NCBI GenBank assembly: GCA_029937635.1
Contig: JAPYPM010000023.1
Location: forward strand, 1 to 15,752
DNA: 15,752 nucleotides
Direction: 5' to 3'
DNA from: Nitrospinaceae bacterium
GTDB taxonomy: Bacteria > Nitrospinota > Nitrospinia > Nitrospinales > VA-1
Part shown: positions 14,862 through 15,752 of the stretch, one piece after another
Layout of the letters: every line of letters starts with the position of its first letter
How positions within the stretch are numbered: the stretch's first letter is position 1
Notes under the pieces: model-generated
Databases searched by the model: none
What the model was told of the DNA's origin: nothing
Seen by the model: only the letters and a program-made list of their open reading frames with translations
Position numbers and translations under genes: made by a program

Positions 14862-15347
14862 TTAGTCTAGGCGAACACGGCTGAGTTTTTTTAAGTGTGA
14901 TGAAGACTTTATTGCTTTTGCGCCTTCAGGTCCAATATGATTTCTAAATAAATCAAGGGTAGTAACGTTTGATAGGACTTCTGATTTTGCAAGATTGAGA
15001 GCCCCTTCTTCTCCAATTTCATTAAATTTTAAAACAAGTGTATCAAGATTAGACCAATTTGTTGATTGAGAAATCAGTTTTGCGCCTTCAGCTGTGATTT
15101 TATTTGACTTTAAATTTAATGTTTTTAGCTGTGAGAGATAGGGCGAATTGCATAAGGCGGCAACACCTTTATCGCTGATTTCGTTATCTCCTAGGATTAG
15201 ATTTGTAGCCTGTGATAATCCTTCAAGCTTGGAAAGTTGGATGGCACCAGCATCACATAATTTCCTATTTTCTAGGTCGAGCGAACCATTTACATCCAAG
15301 TTATCTCGAACTAACTTCTCAATATCTACTACTTCTTCATCACTCAT
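14862..15347 (-). CDS. Small leucine-rich-repeat protein (ribonuclease-inhibitor-like)
   Basis: 161 residues with no signal peptide, so probably cytoplasmic. After an acidic N-terminal helix there are four consecutive 27-residue repeats starting at Leu44, Leu71, Trp98 and Leu125, with a partial one before (about 22-43) and a 10-residue start of another at Leu152. The repeat pattern is LxxLxxLxLxxNxIxxEGA, as in ribonuclease-inhibitor-type repeats that form a curved protein-binding surface. The protein ends ten residues into a repeat with no capping motif, which is unusual. A promoter (15412-15440) lies upstream. The gene is 65 bases from the DUF5069 gene on the same strand and probably heads the LRR-DUF5069-PBP1A transcript. 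No Shine-Dalgarno is evident. Binding partner unknown. Confidence 0.85.
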   Translation of the reverse strand: MSDEEVVDIEKLVRDNLDVNGSLDLENRKLCDAGAIQLSKLEGLSQATNLILGDNEISDKGVAALCNSPYLSQLKTLNLKSNKITAEGAKLISQSTNWSNLDTLVLKFNEIGEEGALNLAKSEVLSNVTTLDLFRNHIGPEGAKAIKSSSHLKKLSRVRLD

Positions 15348-15411
15348 AAGTTAACTTTTAGAAAAATTTAGCCATTTGATGGATAATTATGAGCCATAGT
15401 ACAAAGTTTGT

Positions 15412-15440
15412 ATACTAAACTTTCTTTGAAATCGGGTCAA
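15412..15440 (-). promoter_or_regulatory. Sigma-70-type promoter for the LRR-DUF5069-PBP1A unit
   Basis: On the minus strand, TTGACC (15435-15440) is separated by 17 bases from TAGTAT (15412-15417). Transcription would start near 15405, giving a leader of roughly 58 bases to the LRR start codon. Confidence 0.5.
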
Positions 15441-15441
15441 T

Positions 15442-15463
15442 TATTTGTCTCAGGTGACAAATA
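15442..15463. promoter_or_regulatory. 22-bp inverted repeat between divergent promoters, probable Crp/Fnr-type operator
   Basis: TATTTGTC-tcaggt-GACAAATA has perfect 8-bp arms and a 6-base spacer. The core TGTC-N6-GACA resembles binding sites of Crp/Fnr-family regulators. It abuts the minus-strand -35 and is 16 bases from the plus-strand -35. The centre is about 61.5 bases upstream of the expected plus-strand start, a classic activator position, and about 47 bases upstream of the minus-strand start. Regulator identity is unknown. Confidence 0.5.
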
Positions 15464-15479
15464 TATTTAATTATCCAGT

Positions 15480-15507
15480 TTGAAAAAAATATAAGGCATA
15501 ATATAAT
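15480..15507 (+). promoter_or_regulatory. Sigma-70-type promoter for the terminal TPR-type gene
   Basis: TTGAAA (15480-15485), a 16-base spacer, then a perfect TATAAT (15502-15507). Transcription would start near 15514, leaving a leader of about 55 bases before the ATG at 15569. Confidence 0.6.
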
Positions 15508-15568
15508 GTATTAGTTAATATAAATAATTAAAAGGTAATCAACTGACTTTAAGGGAGGATAATAAATA

Positions 15569-15752
15569 ATGAAAAATATTATTTCGGTTTTAGCTGTACT
15601 AGTATTTTTTTTAGTCTCGACTTCTGCCTTTGCAGGCGAGGGGCCAATGAAATTACCTGAAGGCGCAAAAGCAGACGCTAAAAAGCACAATAAAGAGGGC
15701 ATTGCTAGTTGGAACAAAAAGGATTATAAGGGTGCACTGATGCATTTTAGCG
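15569..15752 (+). CDS. Secreted TPR-like protein (5' partial, runs off the window)
   Basis: Only 61 codons are visible. GGGAGG (15553-15558) precedes the ATG by 10 bases. Residues 1-20 form a signal peptide (MKNIISVLAVLVFFLVSTSA, then FA and GEG), with cleavage likely after AFA, so the protein is probably periplasmic. The mature part begins with a Lys/Ala-rich segment followed by KHNKEGIASWNKKDYKGALMHF, which matches the first helix pair of a TPR (small residue at G, W/Y spacing, A-L-F in helix B). The rest lies outside the window, so the final domain content is unknown. It is transcribed divergently from the LRR gene. Confidence 0.75.
   Translation, partial: MKNIISVLAVLVFFLVSTSAFAGEGPMKLPEGAKADAKKHNKEGIASWNKKDYKGALMHFS

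Noticed and set aside
15511..15717. Minus-strand open frame of 68 codons at the right edge
   Set aside because: It is antisense to the signal-peptide and TPR start of the plus-strand gene, which has a good promoter and ribosome-binding site.

Overview
This is an AT-rich window from a Gram-negative bacterium. Evidence for an outer-membrane cell plan is the pair of class A penicillin-binding proteins, a periplasmic SPOR-domain protein and a periplasmic TPR plus ligand-binding protein resembling LpoA. The DUF5069 gene, the small leucine-rich-repeat protein and the gene mix would fit Nitrospinota or a deltaproteobacterium-like lineage. That placement is tentative, because no rRNA or other clear marker is present. 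TGA is an ordinary stop here: it ends pgi and the transaldolase gene.

Bases 1-7658, plus strand. The tail of an unidentified gene overlaps the apparent original start (TTG, base 32) of a class A PBP, whose reading frame is then cut by an in-frame TGA at 56-58. The rest of the PBP (77-2083) is intact and overlaps a three-TM SPOR protein (2067-3548). Next come glucose-6-phosphate isomerase (pgi) and a long-form transaldolase joined by an ATGA overlap, a carbon-metabolism pair linking glycolysis and the pentose phosphate pathway. argG (arginine biosynthesis) follows.

Bases 7691-9682 encode a secreted protein with N-terminal TPR-like helices and a C-terminal type 1 periplasmic-binding domain. 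This is the architecture of PBP activator LpoA, and also of some ABC-transporter binding proteins.

Bases 9683-11968 form an AT-rich, gene-poor stretch with four small genes: an acidic 101-aa protein (plus strand, perfect Shine-Dalgarno), and on the minus strand a Cys4 zinc-finger-like protein, a small membrane or secreted protein, and a basic 66-aa protein. About 600 bp next to the second PBP holds nothing I can identify.

Bases 11969-15347, minus strand, form a likely operon transcribed leftward: a leucine-rich-repeat protein, a DUF5069 protein, and a second, full-length PBP1A with an OB-like insert. It starts from a good promoter that diverges from an equally good promoter for a secreted TPR-type protein running off the right edge. 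A 22-bp inverted repeat of the Crp/Fnr-family type lies between the two promoters.

The unifying theme is cell-wall synthesis: two PBP1A paralogues, a SPOR protein and an LpoA-like candidate activator lie within 15 kb, interspersed with central metabolic genes. I did not find a mobile element, CRISPR array, tRNA or rRNA.
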